A DNA stretch of 64,000 nt from Flavobacterium coralii (lineage in GTDB: Bacteria > Bacteroidota > Bacteroidia > Flavobacteriales > Flavobacteriaceae). The notes under the pieces are model-generated. The model was given only the letters and a program-made list of their open reading frames with translations, was not told the origin of the DNA and did no database searches. Location: positions 52,551-116,550 of the forward strand of contig NZ_JAHDIU010000010.1 of assembly GCF_019891545.1 (NCBI RefSeq). The letters are read 5' to 3'. This document shows, piece by piece, positions 33,365 to 43,422 of this stretch; position 1 is the stretch's first letter; every line of letters starts with the position of its first letter. Both the position numbers and the translations under genes were made by a program.

Positions 33365-34824
33365 TGCAGCTAAAAGACATATTATACAAAACAGCTATTG
33401 AAGCTGTTAAAGGCCCTACCGATATTAAAGTGGGTAAGGTGGAATTTGACTCAAGGCTGGTGGGACAGGATGATGTTTTTGTTGCGATAAAGGGTACGCT
33501 TTCAGATGGACATGAGTATATAGAAAAAGCCTTAGCACAGGGTGCTAAAGCCATTGTTTGCGAAGACCTTCCTGAAAATGCACATGCAGGTGTTACTTAT
33601 GTTCAGGTGGCAAATTCTGCTGCGGCACTTGCTTTTATGGCAACCAACTATTATGGTAATCCATCACATAACCTAAAGCTGGTTGGTGTAACGGGTACTA
33701 ACGGCAAAACAACAATTGCCACTTTGCTGTACCAGTTGTTTAAAAGCGCAGGCTATAAAACAGGGTTGCTTTCTACCGTAAAAATTATGGTGGGCGATAC
33801 AGAGCATAAGGCCACGCACACCACGCCCGATTCGCTTACCATTAACCGCTATCTCCATCAAATGACGGAGGAAGGTGTAGAGTACTGTTTTATGGAGGTA
33901 AGTTCGCATGGCATACACCAGAGCAGGACAGAAGGGCTGCTGTTTGCAGGTGGTATTTTTACCAACCTGAGCCATGACCATCTAGACTACCATAAAACAT
34001 TTGCGGAGTACCGTGATGTAAAAAAAACATTCTTTGACCAGTTGCCTAAAGATGCTTTTGCACTGGTTAATGTAGATGATAAGAACGGGCTGGTGATGTT
34101 GCAGAACACCAAAGCAAAAAAGCTTACCTATGCCCTTAAAACCTATGCTGATTACAAAGCGCAGATACTGGAAAACCAGCTAAGCGGCCTGCTTTTAAAA
34201 ATAAACGAGCAGGAGGTTTGGGTAAAGCTAATAGGCACTTTTAACGCCTATAACCTGCTTGCCATTTACGCGGCAGCGGTTAACCTGGGATTGGAAAAAC
34301 AGGAAGTACTAACGCTTATGAGCAGTTTGGAGAGCGTGAGCGGCAGGTTCCAGTTTATAGTATCGGATACCAACATAACAGCTATTGTAGATTATGCCCA
34401 CACACCGGACGCGCTTGAAAATGTACTGAAAACAATAGAAAACATACGCACCCGCAACGAAAAGCTGATTACGGTTGTTGGCTGCGGTGGTGACAGGGAC
34501 AAGACCAAACGCCCGCTTATGGCCCATATAGCCTCATCTATGAGCGACCAGGCCATTTTTACCAGCGATAACCCGCGTAATGAAGTACCTGAAGATATTA
34601 TTGCCGATATGGAGCAGGGCGTAGAACCTCAAAATTATAAAAAAACCGTAGCAGTGGTAGACAGGAGGCAGGCCATAAAAATTGCATGCCAGCTTGCCCT
34701 GCCAAATGATATAATACTGATAGCCGGCAAAGGCCACGAAACCTATCAGGAGACAAAGGGTGAGCGCACCCATTTTGACGACATGGAAACTGTAAAAGAG
34801 ATATTAGCCCAATTAAACAAATAA
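33364..34824 (+). CDS. murE: UDP-MurNAc-L-Ala-D-Glu:meso-DAP ligase
   Basis: Adds meso-diaminopimelate to the peptidoglycan precursor. 486 residues from the ATG at 33364 (one codon inside a GTG-started frame). P-loop T110-G-T-N-G-K-T-T117, central ligase region with E-V-S-S-H-G, and the specificity motif D402-N-P-R405 that marks meso-DAP rather than lysine use. Overlaps ftsI by one base; mraY follows after 6 bases. No murF lies between them. Confidence 0.96.
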   Translation: MQLKDILYKTAIEAVKGPTDIKVGKVEFDSRLVGQDDVFVAIKGTLSDGHEYIEKALAQGAKAIVCEDLPENAHAGVTYVQVANSAAALAFMATNYYGNPSHNLKLVGVTGTNGKTTIATLLYQLFKSAGYKTGLLSTVKIMVGDTEHKATHTTPDSLTINRYLHQMTEEGVEYCFMEVSSHGIHQSRTEGLLFAGGIFTNLSHDHLDYHKTFAEYRDVKKTFFDQLPKDAFALVNVDDKNGLVMLQNTKAKKLTYALKTYADYKAQILENQLSGLLLKINEQEVWVKLIGTFNAYNLLAIYAAAVNLGLEKQEVLTLMSSLESVSGRFQFIVSDTNITAIVDYAHTPDALENVLKTIENIRTRNEKLITVVGCGGDRDKTKRPLMAHIASSMSDQAIFTSDNPRNEVPEDIIADMEQGVEPQNYKKTVAVVDRRQAIKIACQLALPNDIILIAGKGHETYQETKGERTHFDDMETVKEILAQLNK

Positions 34825-34830
34825 CCGCTT

Positions 34831-36057
34831 ATGCTGTACTATTTATTTGAATATCTGGATAAACAGCTTGATGTGCCGGGAACAGGTGTTTTCCAGTACA
34901 TCACGTTCCGTTCGGGACTGGCGGTAATATTGTCGTTGCTTATTTCTACGGTTTTCGGTAAAAGGATCATCAACTTCCTTCGCAGGCAACAGATAGGTGA
35001 AACGGTAAGAGAACTTGGCCTTGAGGGGCAGTCGCAAAAAGCGGGAACGCCAACTATGGGGGGGCTTATCATTATCATGGCTACGCTTATACCGGTTATA
35101 TTGCTGGCAAAGCTTGATAACATATATGTAATGCTGCTTATAGTAACCACTTTATGGATGGGTACCATAGGCTTTATAGACGATTACATTAAAATATTCA
35201 AGAAAGATAAGGAAGGCCTCAAAGGTAAATTTAAGGTTGTTGGGCAGGTAGGGCTTGGCCTTATTGTAGGCTATGTGCTGTATTTCCATCCGGCAGTAAC
35301 GGTACGTACCGATACCTCAAGGATTGATATTTATGCAGAGCAGCAGCCGGTGCTGTCGCAGCTTCCTGTAGAGGAAAAATCGACTGCCACTACCATTCCG
35401 TTCTTTAAAAATAATGAGCTTGATTATGCAGAGCTGCTGTCCTGGGCAGGCGATGATTATAAAAATTACGCATGGCTGATATTCATCCCTATTGTGATAT
35501 TTATCATTACTGCAGTATCTAATGGCGCCAACCTAACCGATGGTATAGACGGGCTCGCGGCGGGTACATCTACCATTGCGGTGCTCACGCTGGGTATTTT
35601 TGCATTTGTATCGGGTAACATAATATTCTCCAATTACCTGAATATTATGTATATACCCAACTCAGGCGAAATGACGGTGTATATAGCCGCCTTTGCGGGT
35701 GCGCTGGTCGGTTTCCTGTGGTACAATACCTATCCTGCATCTGTTTTTATGGGCGATACAGGCAGCCTTACAATAGGGGGCATAATAGCCGTGCTTGCCA
35801 TAGCGGTGCGAAAAGAACTGCTGATACCGGTGCTGTGCGGGATATTTCTTGCAGAGAACCTTTCGGTAGTATTACAGGTAAGCTACTTTAAATATACCAA
35901 GAAAAAGTACGGAGAAGGCCGCAGGATTTTCCTGATGTCGCCTTTGCACCACCATTACCAGAAAAAGGGTTACCACGAAAGCAAAATTGTAACCCGCTTC
36001 TGGATTGTGGCTATAATGCTGGCCATATTCTCGCTTGTATCATTAAAACTGAGGTAG
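34831..36057 (+). CDS. mraY: Phospho-N-acetylmuramoyl-pentapeptide transferase
   Basis: Makes lipid I by transferring phospho-MurNAc-pentapeptide to undecaprenyl phosphate in the inner membrane. 408 residues, about ten membrane helices. Seen: [37 protein letters not shown] and M-S-P-L-H-H-H-Y. It is about 45 residues longer than E. coli MraY (360); the extra part is a polar loop at roughly residues 155-210 before the helix leading to N-L-T-D-G. Confidence 0.95.
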   Translation: MLYYLFEYLDKQLDVPGTGVFQYITFRSGLAVILSLLISTVFGKRIINFLRRQQIGETVRELGLEGQSQKAGTPTMGGLIIIMATLIPVILLAKLDNIYVMLLIVTTLWMGTIGFIDDYIKIFKKDKEGLKGKFKVVGQVGLGLIVGYVLYFHPAVTVRTDTSRIDIYAEQQPVLSQLPVEEKSTATTIPFFKNNELDYAELLSWAGDDYKNYAWLIFIPIVIFIITAVSNGANLTDGIDGLAAGTSTIAVLTLGIFAFVSGNIIFSNYLNIMYIPNSGEMTVYIAAFAGALVGFLWYNTYPASVFMGDTGSLTIGGIIAVLAIAVRKELLIPVLCGIFLAENLSVVLQVSYFKYTKKKYGEGRRIFLMSPLHHHYQKKGYHESKIVTRFWIVAIMLAIFSLVSLKLR

Positions 36058-36058
36058 T

Positions 36059-37396
36059 ATGGCAAAGCGGCTGGTAATACTTGGCGGAGGCGAAAGTGGT
36101 GTAGGCACTGCCATACTCGGGAAAAAGAAGGGGTATGAGGTATTTGTATCTGATTTTGGTCAGATAAAAGAAAACTATAAAGAAGTTCTTGCACTTAATA
36201 AATTAGAATGGGAAGAGGGTAAGCATACAGAAGAGCTGGTGCTTAACGCCGATGTGGTGATGAAAAGCCCGGGCATACCCGATAAGTCGCCCATAGTAAA
36301 AAAGCTGAAGGAAAAAGGGATACCGGTAATATCTGAAATAGAATTTGCCTCTCATTTTACAGATGTAGAGACCATAGGCATTACAGGCAGTAACGGTAAA
36401 ACCACCACCACAATGCTCACACATTACCTGCTTAAGCAGGGCGGACTGGGTGTAGGGCTTGCCGGCAACATAGGCAAAAGCTTTGCCTGGCAGGTAGCCG
36501 ATAACAAATGCGAAGGCTATGTTTTAGAGTTGAGCAGCTTTCAGCTTGACGGGATAAAGGACTATCGCCCGCACATAGCGGTGATAACCAATATTAGCCC
36601 TGACCATCTTGACAGGTATGAGTATGACTACAGCCTGTATATAGAAGCCAAGTTCAGGATTACCATGAACCAGACAGAGGATGATTACCTGGTTTATGAT
36701 GCCGATGATGAAGCGATAAGCAAGTGGCTTGAGCACAATACGGTAAAAGCGAAGTTAATCCCTTTCTCGCTTTCCGGTAGTAACAAAAAAGGGATATACG
36801 TAGAAGACAATAATATTATAAGCACAATACGAAATAAAGAATTTACCATGCCAATTAACGAACTGTCATTAGAAGGAAAACACAATGTGAAGAACGCCAT
36901 GGCGGCAACTGCGGTTGCCCAGTTAATGCGCATACGTAAACAAACCATAAGGGAAAGCCTTTCAAACTTTCAGGGTGTGGAGCACCGCCTTGAAAAAGTG
37001 CTTAAAATACAAAACGTACAGTATGTTAATGATAGCAAGGCAACCAATACAAACGCTACATTTTTCGCGCTTGACAGTATGACTACGCCTGTTGTTTGGA
37101 TAGTAGGCGGTGTAGATAAGGGTAATGATTACGATGAGCTTATGCCGCTGGTGCGTGAAAAAGTAAAAGCAATAGTATGCCTGGGTGTAGATAACCAAAA
37201 GATTATAAATGCTTTTGCCAATGTGGTAGATGTAGTGGTAGAAACAGCAGGCATGACAGAAGCAGTAAAAGCTTCGCAAAAACTGGCTGAGAAAGGTGAT
37301 ACAGTATTGCTATCGCCTGCATGTGCAAGTTTCGACCTGTTTGAAAACTATGAAGACCGCGGCAAGCAGTTTAAAGCCGCAGTACAAAATTTATAA
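36059..37396 (+). CDS. murD: UDP-MurNAc-L-Ala:D-Glu ligase
   Basis: Adds D-glutamate to UDP-MurNAc-L-alanine. 445 residues: N-terminal Rossmann-like G-G-G-E-S-G-V-G, P-loop T109-G-S-N-G-K-T-T, N-I-S-P-D-H-L-D-R-Y, H-N-V-K-N-A-M-A-A, and C-terminal L-S-P-A-C-A-S-F-D-L-F-E-N-Y. Starts one base after the mraY stop. Confidence 0.95.
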   Translation: MAKRLVILGGGESGVGTAILGKKKGYEVFVSDFGQIKENYKEVLALNKLEWEEGKHTEELVLNADVVMKSPGIPDKSPIVKKLKEKGIPVISEIEFASHFTDVETIGITGSNGKTTTTMLTHYLLKQGGLGVGLAGNIGKSFAWQVADNKCEGYVLELSSFQLDGIKDYRPHIAVITNISPDHLDRYEYDYSLYIEAKFRITMNQTEDDYLVYDADDEAISKWLEHNTVKAKLIPFSLSGSNKKGIYVEDNNIISTIRNKEFTMPINELSLEGKHNVKNAMAATAVAQLMRIRKQTIRESLSNFQGVEHRLEKVLKIQNVQYVNDSKATNTNATFFALDSMTTPVVWIVGGVDKGNDYDELMPLVREKVKAIVCLGVDNQKIINAFANVVDVVVETAGMTEAVKASQKLAEKGDTVLLSPACASFDLFENYEDRGKQFKAAVQNL

Positions 37397-37473
37397 TACC
37401 GCCTGTAAGACAGGCAACCCAATCAATTGGCAGGGAATAGCAAAACCTGCTAAACGATGAAAATAGAATCAAT

Positions 37474-38781
37474 ATGAAAGAATTAATTAACAACCTGAAA
37501 GGAGATAAGGGCATATGGTCATTCGTGATGCTGCTGGCCCTTATATCGTTCATGCCGGTTTTCAGCGCAAGTACCAACCTTGTGTATGTTATCGGCAAGG
37601 GCTCTACTATCGGGTACCTTGTTAAGCACCTCGTTCATATTTTTATAGGCTTTGCCCTTATCTATTTTGTGCACAAGGTGCCGTATCATTATTACAGGGG
37701 GCTATCTAAAATTGCCCTGCCCATAGTAGGCCTGTTATTGGTTTACACCTTTATGCAGGGCACGGTTATAGACGGTGCTAACGCAAGCCGTTGGATAAAA
37801 GTACCTTTTATTGGGGTAACGTTCCAGACATCGGCACTGGCAATGATAGTGCTTATGATATATGTGGCGCGCTACCTTGCCAAGATGGAAGATAAGCCCG
37901 TTACCTTTAAATCGTCGCTCTTTGAATTATGGATGCCTGTATTTATAATACTGGCACTTATACTGCCTGCTAACTTTTCTACCGCTGCACTAATATTTTC
38001 TATGGTGTGCATGCTGGTATTTATTGGCAGGTATCCGTTGCGCTACCTTGCCATGATAATGGGTATGGGTATAGCAGGGCTCACACTGTTTGTGCTGTTT
38101 GCGAAGGCATTTCCGGAGGCATTACCTAACAGGGTCGATACCTGGATAAGCCGTATAGAACGCTTTACATCTGATGCGCCGAACGAAGACGATTACCAAA
38201 TAGAAAAAGCCAAGATAGCCATCGCATCAGGAATGGTATACGGGCTTGGCCCCGGCAAGAGTGTGCAGAAAAACTTTTTGCCGCAGTCATCATCCGATTT
38301 CATTTTTGCCATTATAGTAGAAGAGTATGGCATTGTGGGAGGGCTTGCAGTATTGTTCTTATACCTCATGCTGTTCTTCAGGTTTTTGGTATCGGCACAC
38401 AAAGCAAAATCATTGTTTGGAAAATTACTTATTGTGGGACTTGGCTTCCCGATAATATTCCAGGCATTAATCAATATGGGTGTGGCAGTAGAGCTGCTTC
38501 CGGTAACAGGGCAAACGTTACCGCTTATCAGTAGCGGTGGTAGTTCCATCTGGATGACATGTATTGCCATTGGTATTATAATCAGCGTTACCAAGAAAGA
38601 GGAAGAAATAGCGCAGGAACTGGCGGAGAAAGAAGAACGCGAAGCTGCTTTGCAGCAATTAATAGATGAGCATATACTTCGCGAAAAGCAGAAGGAAGAA
38701 GCAGAGGCTATGGGTACAGAACCTTCTTACAGTATAGAAGATGCTGCTGCAAACCCTATGCGGGCAGTGATGGGTAAATAA
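37474..38781 (+). CDS. ftsW: Septal peptidoglycan glycosyltransferase FtsW
   Basis: SEDS-family polymerase working with FtsI at the septum. 435 residues with about ten membrane helices; S-R-W-I-K-V-P near 105, a loop around D-A-P-N-E-D-D-Y-Q, then G-L-G-P-G-K-S-V-Q-K-N-F-L-P-Q-S-S-S-D-F, P-V-T-G-Q-T-L-P-L-I-S-S-G-G-S-S. C-terminal charged helix (about 375-435) is a cytoplasmic extension. A 77-base gap separates it from murD, the widest inside the cluster. Confidence 0.95.
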   Translation: MKELINNLKGDKGIWSFVMLLALISFMPVFSASTNLVYVIGKGSTIGYLVKHLVHIFIGFALIYFVHKVPYHYYRGLSKIALPIVGLLLVYTFMQGTVIDGANASRWIKVPFIGVTFQTSALAMIVLMIYVARYLAKMEDKPVTFKSSLFELWMPVFIILALILPANFSTAALIFSMVCMLVFIGRYPLRYLAMIMGMGIAGLTLFVLFAKAFPEALPNRVDTWISRIERFTSDAPNEDDYQIEKAKIAIASGMVYGLGPGKSVQKNFLPQSSSDFIFAIIVEEYGIVGGLAVLFLYLMLFFRFLVSAHKAKSLFGKLLIVGLGFPIIFQALINMGVAVELLPVTGQTLPLISSGGSSIWMTCIAIGIIISVTKKEEEIAQELAEKEEREAALQQLIDEHILREKQKEEAEAMGTEPSYSIEDAAANPMRAVMGK

Positions 38782-38835
38782 TTTTTGGGCAAGAGGCAAA
38801 AGAGAAAAGTAACAGAAAAAAGTAGAAATAAAAAA

Positions 38836-39930
38836 ATGGCAAATCCGAAATTCATTTTAAGCGGCGGCGGCACAGGGGGGCATATCTACCCTGCCATAGC
38901 CATTGCGAATGAATTAAAGCAACGCTACCCGCAGTGCGAAATATTATTTGTGGGTGCGAGCGATAAAATGGAGATGCAGAAAGTGCCGCAGGCAGGATAT
39001 AAAATTATCGGTTTGTGGATAGCAGGCATACAGCGCAGGCTAACGCTTGATAACGCCATGTTTCCGATAAAGCTGATGAGCAGCCTGCTAAAGTCGCGCA
39101 AAATAGTAAAGCAGTTTAAGCCCGATGTTGTTATTGGTACCGGTGGCTTTGCAAGCGGGCCATTGTTAAAGGCAGCATCCGGTATGGGGGTGCCAACAGT
39201 GGTGCAGGAGCAAAACAGCTACCCCGGCATAACGAACAAATGGCTTGCTAAAAATGCTTATAAAGTTTGTGTTGCTTATGAAGGGCTGGAGCAGTTTTTT
39301 CCGGCAGGCAAAATTGTACTTACCGGTAACCCTGTAAGGCAGGATTTGCTTGATGTGGCAGCCAAAAAAGAAGAGGCCGCGGGGACATTCGGGTTAAACC
39401 CTGATAAGAAAACCGTGCTGGTGCTGGGCGGCAGCCTGGGCTCAAGGCGCATTAACCAGCTAATAGATAAAGAAATAAGCTGGCTGCTTGCACAGGATGT
39501 GCAGCTGATATGGCAATGCGGCAAATTATATTATGAAGAATACCGCCATCATGGTGACAAAGAGGGGGTTAATATACTTTCTTTTATTGACAGGATGGAT
39601 CTGGTGTATGCCGCGGCAGATGTGGTAATATCCCGTTCAGGGGCATCATCAGTGTCAGAGCTTTGTGTAGTGGGCAAGCCGGTCTTGTTTATACCGTCGC
39701 CCAACGTGGCGGAAGACCACCAGACAAAAAATGCGCAGGCAATAGCAGATAAGCAGGGTGCTGTAATGCTGAAGGAGTCGCAGCTTGATACACAGTTTCA
39801 GCCCGTGTTTCAGGATTTACTGGGAAATGAAGAGAAGCGGCATAAGCTGGGCAGTACTATAAAAAAGTTGGCCAGGCCAAATGCCACAAACGATATTGTA
39901 GAAGAAATTATAAAGCTGTTAAAGCGATAA
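38836..39930 (+). CDS. murG: UDP-GlcNAc:lipid I GlcNAc transferase
   Basis: Makes lipid II on the inner leaflet. 364 residues from the ATG at 38836 (the frame extends to a TTG at 38785 but the family starts at this ATG). [12 protein letters not shown] near the N-terminus, [33 protein letters not shown] and H-Q-T-K-N-A. Confidence 0.96.
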   Translation: MANPKFILSGGGTGGHIYPAIAIANELKQRYPQCEILFVGASDKMEMQKVPQAGYKIIGLWIAGIQRRLTLDNAMFPIKLMSSLLKSRKIVKQFKPDVVIGTGGFASGPLLKAASGMGVPTVVQEQNSYPGITNKWLAKNAYKVCVAYEGLEQFFPAGKIVLTGNPVRQDLLDVAAKKEEAAGTFGLNPDKKTVLVLGGSLGSRRINQLIDKEISWLLAQDVQLIWQCGKLYYEEYRHHGDKEGVNILSFIDRMDLVYAAADVVISRSGASSVSELCVVGKPVLFIPSPNVAEDHQTKNAQAIADKQGAVMLKESQLDTQFQPVFQDLLGNEEKRHKLGSTIKKLARPNATNDIVEEIIKLLKR

Positions 39931-39949
39931 ACCCGCGACAGTAAAATAT

Positions 39950-41302
39950 ATGCAACTGGATAACATACATAACGTCTATTTTATTGGTATTGGCGGCATA
40001 GGCATGAGCGCTCTTGCCCGCTATTTCAAATTTATAGGCAAAAATGTAGCCGGTTACGACCGTACACCCACACATCTTACCGATGAGCTAAAGGCAGAAG
40101 GAATACACATCCACTTTGACGATAAGGTAGAGCTGATAGAGCTGGCCTACCTTAACAAAGAACACACGCTTGTTGTGGTAACACCCGCAGTGCCGAAACA
40201 CCACCTGCAATGGAACTATTTCGTACAGAATGGCTTCGAAATAAAGAAAAGGGCGGAAGTCTTAGGTATTATAACCAAAGATACATTTTGCTTCGCAGTG
40301 GCAGGCACTCACGGTAAAACAACAACATCAAGCATACTGGGGCATGTACTGCACCAAAACGGCGTAGATGTTACCGCTTTTTTAGGTGGTATTGTAGAGA
40401 ATTATAATTCAAACATCATCGGTAACGGCAAGACGGTAACGGTGGTAGAGGCCGATGAATTCGACCGTTCTTTCCTGCACCTGCACCCGGATATTGCCTG
40501 TGTAACCAGCATGGATGCCGATCATCTTGATATATATGGCAATACAGAAGCAATAGAAGAATCGTTTAGGGAATTTGCCGCCAAAGTAGAAAACAAAGAA
40601 CACCTGTTTGTTCCCGCGGGGCTGACGCTACAGGCAGTAACCATAGGTATAAATGACGATTCACAGTTCTCTGCACAAAACATCAGCATAGATAACGGCT
40701 GGTATGTATTTGATGTGCTGACACCATCAGAAACGGTTAAAAACCTGCGCTTTGCATTACCGGGCAGGCATAACCTTACCAATGCGCTGCTGGCTTTTGC
40801 CATGGCTTACACCTATGGGGTGGCTGCGGAAGGTATTGCAGAGGCATTACAATCTTTCAGGGGTGTAAGGAGAAGGTTCTCCTATCAGATAAAAAAAACG
40901 GGCATGGTGTATATAGATGATTATGCACACCATCCTACAGAGATAAATGCGGTTCATCAGGCGGTTACAGAGTTATATCCTGATGAAAAAGTACTGGCCG
41001 TTTTTCAGCCGCACCTCTTCAGCCGCACCAAAGATTTTGCTGAAGGCTTCGCAAAAAGCCTGTCGGCATTCGAGAACATAGTGTTGCTGGATATTTATCC
41101 GGCGCGCGAAGAACCGATTGAGGGGGTTACTTCTCAGTGGCTTCTGGATATGATTGAGAACCCAGAAAAACGCCTTGTAAGCAAGGCCGACCTGATACCG
41201 CTGCTGAAGATGACAGATGCAAAAGTGGTGGTAACAATAGGCGCAGGGGATATAGGTGAAATGGTGCCCGAAATTAAAAGAGTGTTGGATGAAAAAGCTT
41301 AA
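39950..41302 (+). CDS. murC: UDP-MurNAc:L-Ala ligase
   Basis: First amino-acid addition in peptidoglycan synthesis. 450 residues: G-I-G-G-I-G-M-S-A-L-A-R-Y near the N-terminus, P-loop G119-T-H-G-K-T-T125, E-A-D-E-F-D-R-S-F, D-H-L-D-I-Y, D-D-Y-A-H-H-P-T-E and F-Q-P-H-L-F-S-R-T. The last 14 bases overlap ftsQ. Confidence 0.96.
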   Translation: MQLDNIHNVYFIGIGGIGMSALARYFKFIGKNVAGYDRTPTHLTDELKAEGIHIHFDDKVELIELAYLNKEHTLVVVTPAVPKHHLQWNYFVQNGFEIKKRAEVLGIITKDTFCFAVAGTHGKTTTSSILGHVLHQNGVDVTAFLGGIVENYNSNIIGNGKTVTVVEADEFDRSFLHLHPDIACVTSMDADHLDIYGNTEAIEESFREFAAKVENKEHLFVPAGLTLQAVTIGINDDSQFSAQNISIDNGWYVFDVLTPSETVKNLRFALPGRHNLTNALLAFAMAYTYGVAAEGIAEALQSFRGVRRRFSYQIKKTGMVYIDDYAHHPTEINAVHQAVTELYPDEKVLAVFQPHLFSRTKDFAEGFAKSLSAFENIVLLDIYPAREEPIEGVTSQWLLDMIENPEKRLVSKADLIPLLKMTDAKVVVTIGAGDIGEMVPEIKRVLDEKA

Positions 41303-42011
41303 CTGGAACAACATACGGCTGGTGGTTATGGTGCTCGTTGTGGTATTCCTGTACTCTTTTTCGGGTAGCAGGAACGAGGCGCGGTGGATTAAAAGTGCCG
41401 AGGTAGAATTTGTTCAGGAAGAGAGCTTTATTACGCTTGATAAAGTTAATAAGTTGTTGATACAAAGTTATGATACCATCACCGATATAAGGAAAGATAA
41501 ATTAGATTTGAATAAACTGGAAAAATCTGTCGAGTCAAATCCAATGATTGAGAAGGCAGAGGTTTATGCAACGGTTGATGGTAAAATTAAGGCGGTTATC
41601 ACACAAAAAACGCCGGTTGCAAGGGTGTATGAGGGCGCAGAATCATACTACATAGACCGCAACGGAAACCGCATGCCGCTGTCTGAAAGCTATACGGCAA
41701 GGGTGCCGCTTTTAACAGGCAGCCTTTCTGAAATAAAAAAAGAAAAGCTTCAGGAACTGTTGCTGTACATATACAACAACAGGTTTTTAAGTAAAAATAT
41801 AATCGGCATAGCAGTAAAGCCGGCTGGCAGCCTTGTTATGAAGAGCCGTGGTTACGGCTACGACATACAGTTTGGCAGGCCGCTGAATATTGAACGGAAG
41901 TTTAAGAACTATATGGCTTTTTTGCAGGATGCGGCAAAAGACAGCGTGATAGAAAATTACAAAACAGTGAATCTGAAATTTACACAACAGGTTGTGTGCA
42001 CCAAAAAATAG
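41289..42011 (+). CDS. ftsQ: Cell division protein FtsQ
   Basis: Bitopic divisome protein. 240 residues from the ATG at 41289 (overlapping murC by 14 bases): short cytoplasmic end, membrane helix at about 8-25 (R-L-V-V-M-V-L-V-V-V-F-L-Y-S), a POTRA-like segment around 45-110 and the FtsQ beta domain ending before residue 235. Assignment rests on position between murC and ftsA and this topology. Confidence 0.9.
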   Translation: MKKLNWNNIRLVVMVLVVVFLYSFSGSRNEARWIKSAEVEFVQEESFITLDKVNKLLIQSYDTITDIRKDKLDLNKLEKSVESNPMIEKAEVYATVDGKIKAVITQKTPVARVYEGAESYYIDRNGNRMPLSESYTARVPLLTGSLSEIKKEKLQELLLYIYNNRFLSKNIIGIAVKPAGSLVMKSRGYGYDIQFGRPLNIERKFKNYMAFLQDAAKDSVIENYKTVNLKFTQQVVCTKK

Positions 42012-42014
42012 AAT

Positions 42015-43415
42015 ATGGAAAGAGACAGCATTGCAGTAGGTTTAGACATTGGTACTACCAAGATAGTGGCAATGATAGGAAGAAAGAACGAGTACGGTAA
42101 ACTCGAAATACTGGGTGTGGGTAAATCCAAAAGCCTTGGCGTGGCCAGGGGCGTGGTAAACAATATTACCCAAACCATTCAAAGTATTCAGGAGGCGGTA
42201 CAGGAAGCAGAAGCTGATTCCGGTTACAAGATTAACGATGTGGTGGTAGGCATTGCCGGCCAGCACATCCGCAGCATTCAGCACAGCGATTACATCAGCA
42301 GGAGCAACCCTGAAGAAGTAATTGGCGATGTTGATATTGATTTGCTGATAAACCAGGTGCACAAACTTGCCATGCTGCCGGGCGAGGAGATAATCCACGT
42401 ACTGCCGCAGGAGTTTAAGATAGACGGTCAAACCGAAATAAAAGAACCTATAGGCATGTATGGCGGCAGGCTGGAGGCCAGCTTTCATGTAGTGGTGGGG
42501 CAGGCATCAAGCATCCGTAACGTTGGGCGTTGCATCAAAAGTTCGGGCTTAGACCTTTCGGGGTTAACGTTAGAGCCGCTTGCATCTGCCGACGCGGTGC
42601 TTAGCCAGGAAGAAAAAGAAGCCGGTGTAGCGCTTATTGATATAGGCGGCGGCACTACAGATCTTGCCATTTTTAAAGACGGTATCATCCGTCATACGGC
42701 AGTAATACCTTTCGGTGGTAATGTTATTACGGAAGATATTAAAGAAGGCTGCTCTATTATAGAGAAGCAGGCCGAACTGCTAAAGGTTAAGTTTGGTTCT
42801 GCATGGCCGGGCGAAAATAAGGATAATGAAATCGTTTCTATACCGGGGCTAAGGGGCCGTGAGCCAAAAGAGATCTCGCTTAAAAACCTTTCTAAGATAA
42901 TCCACGCCCGCGTGGTAGAGATTATAGAACAGGTATTTGCTGAAATAAAGGCATATGGCCACGAAGACCCACGCAGAAAGCTGATAGCAGGTATTGTGCT
43001 TACAGGCGGAGGCTCTCAGCTAAAGCACATCAAGCAGCTTGTAGAGTATATAACCGGTATGGATACCCGTATAGGTTACCCTAACGAGCACCTTGCAGGT
43101 AACTCTGACGAGGAGATATCAAGCCCGCTTTATGCTACGGCAGTTGGCCTTGTAATGAACAGTGCCCGCAACAATACACGCAGTGCAACGCCTTTAGTAG
43201 AATTGCAAAAGCCTGAGCCTAAGCCTGCAATGCGTTACCAGCAGCAGGAACAGCCACAGGCAGTGGCACAGCCCGAACCGGAGCAGGAGCTTGAAGAGGT
43301 GGCGGTACAACAGCCTGTACATAAAGTGCAGGAGTCGACAGAAAAACGTGTAAAGCGTTCGTTTTTCGACAAGTATATAGATAAGATTAAAGATTTTTTA
43401 GATAACGCAGAATAA
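42015..43415 (+). CDS. ftsA: Cell division protein FtsA
   Basis: Actin-like protein that tethers FtsZ to the membrane. 466 residues: phosphate-1 motif L-D-I-G-T-T-K-I, 1C subdomain near 85-165, phosphate-2 motif L-I-D-I-G-G-G-T-T-D-L-A, V-L-T-G-G-G-S-Q-L near 325. A proline/glutamine-rich linker (about 395-440) leads to a C-terminal amphipathic helix (F-F-D-K-Y-I-D-K-I-K-D-F) that should bind the membrane. Confidence 0.95.
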   Translation: MERDSIAVGLDIGTTKIVAMIGRKNEYGKLEILGVGKSKSLGVARGVVNNITQTIQSIQEAVQEAEADSGYKINDVVVGIAGQHIRSIQHSDYISRSNPEEVIGDVDIDLLINQVHKLAMLPGEEIIHVLPQEFKIDGQTEIKEPIGMYGGRLEASFHVVVGQASSIRNVGRCIKSSGLDLSGLTLEPLASADAVLSQEEKEAGVALIDIGGGTTDLAIFKDGIIRHTAVIPFGGNVITEDIKEGCSIIEKQAELLKVKFGSAWPGENKDNEIVSIPGLRGREPKEISLKNLSKIIHARVVEIIEQVFAEIKAYGHEDPRRKLIAGIVLTGGGSQLKHIKQLVEYITGMDTRIGYPNEHLAGNSDEEISSPLYATAVGLVMNSARNNTRSATPLVELQKPEPKPAMRYQQQEQPQAVAQPEPEQELEEVAVQQPVHKVQESTEKRVKRSFFDKYIDKIKDFLDNAE

Positions 43416-43422
43416 AAACCCG

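Noticed and set aside
37401-37415. Hairpin GCCTGT-AAG-ACAGGC between murD and ftsW as a terminator
   Set aside because: There is no T-run after it and ftsW continues the cluster; at most it is an mRNA-processing feature.
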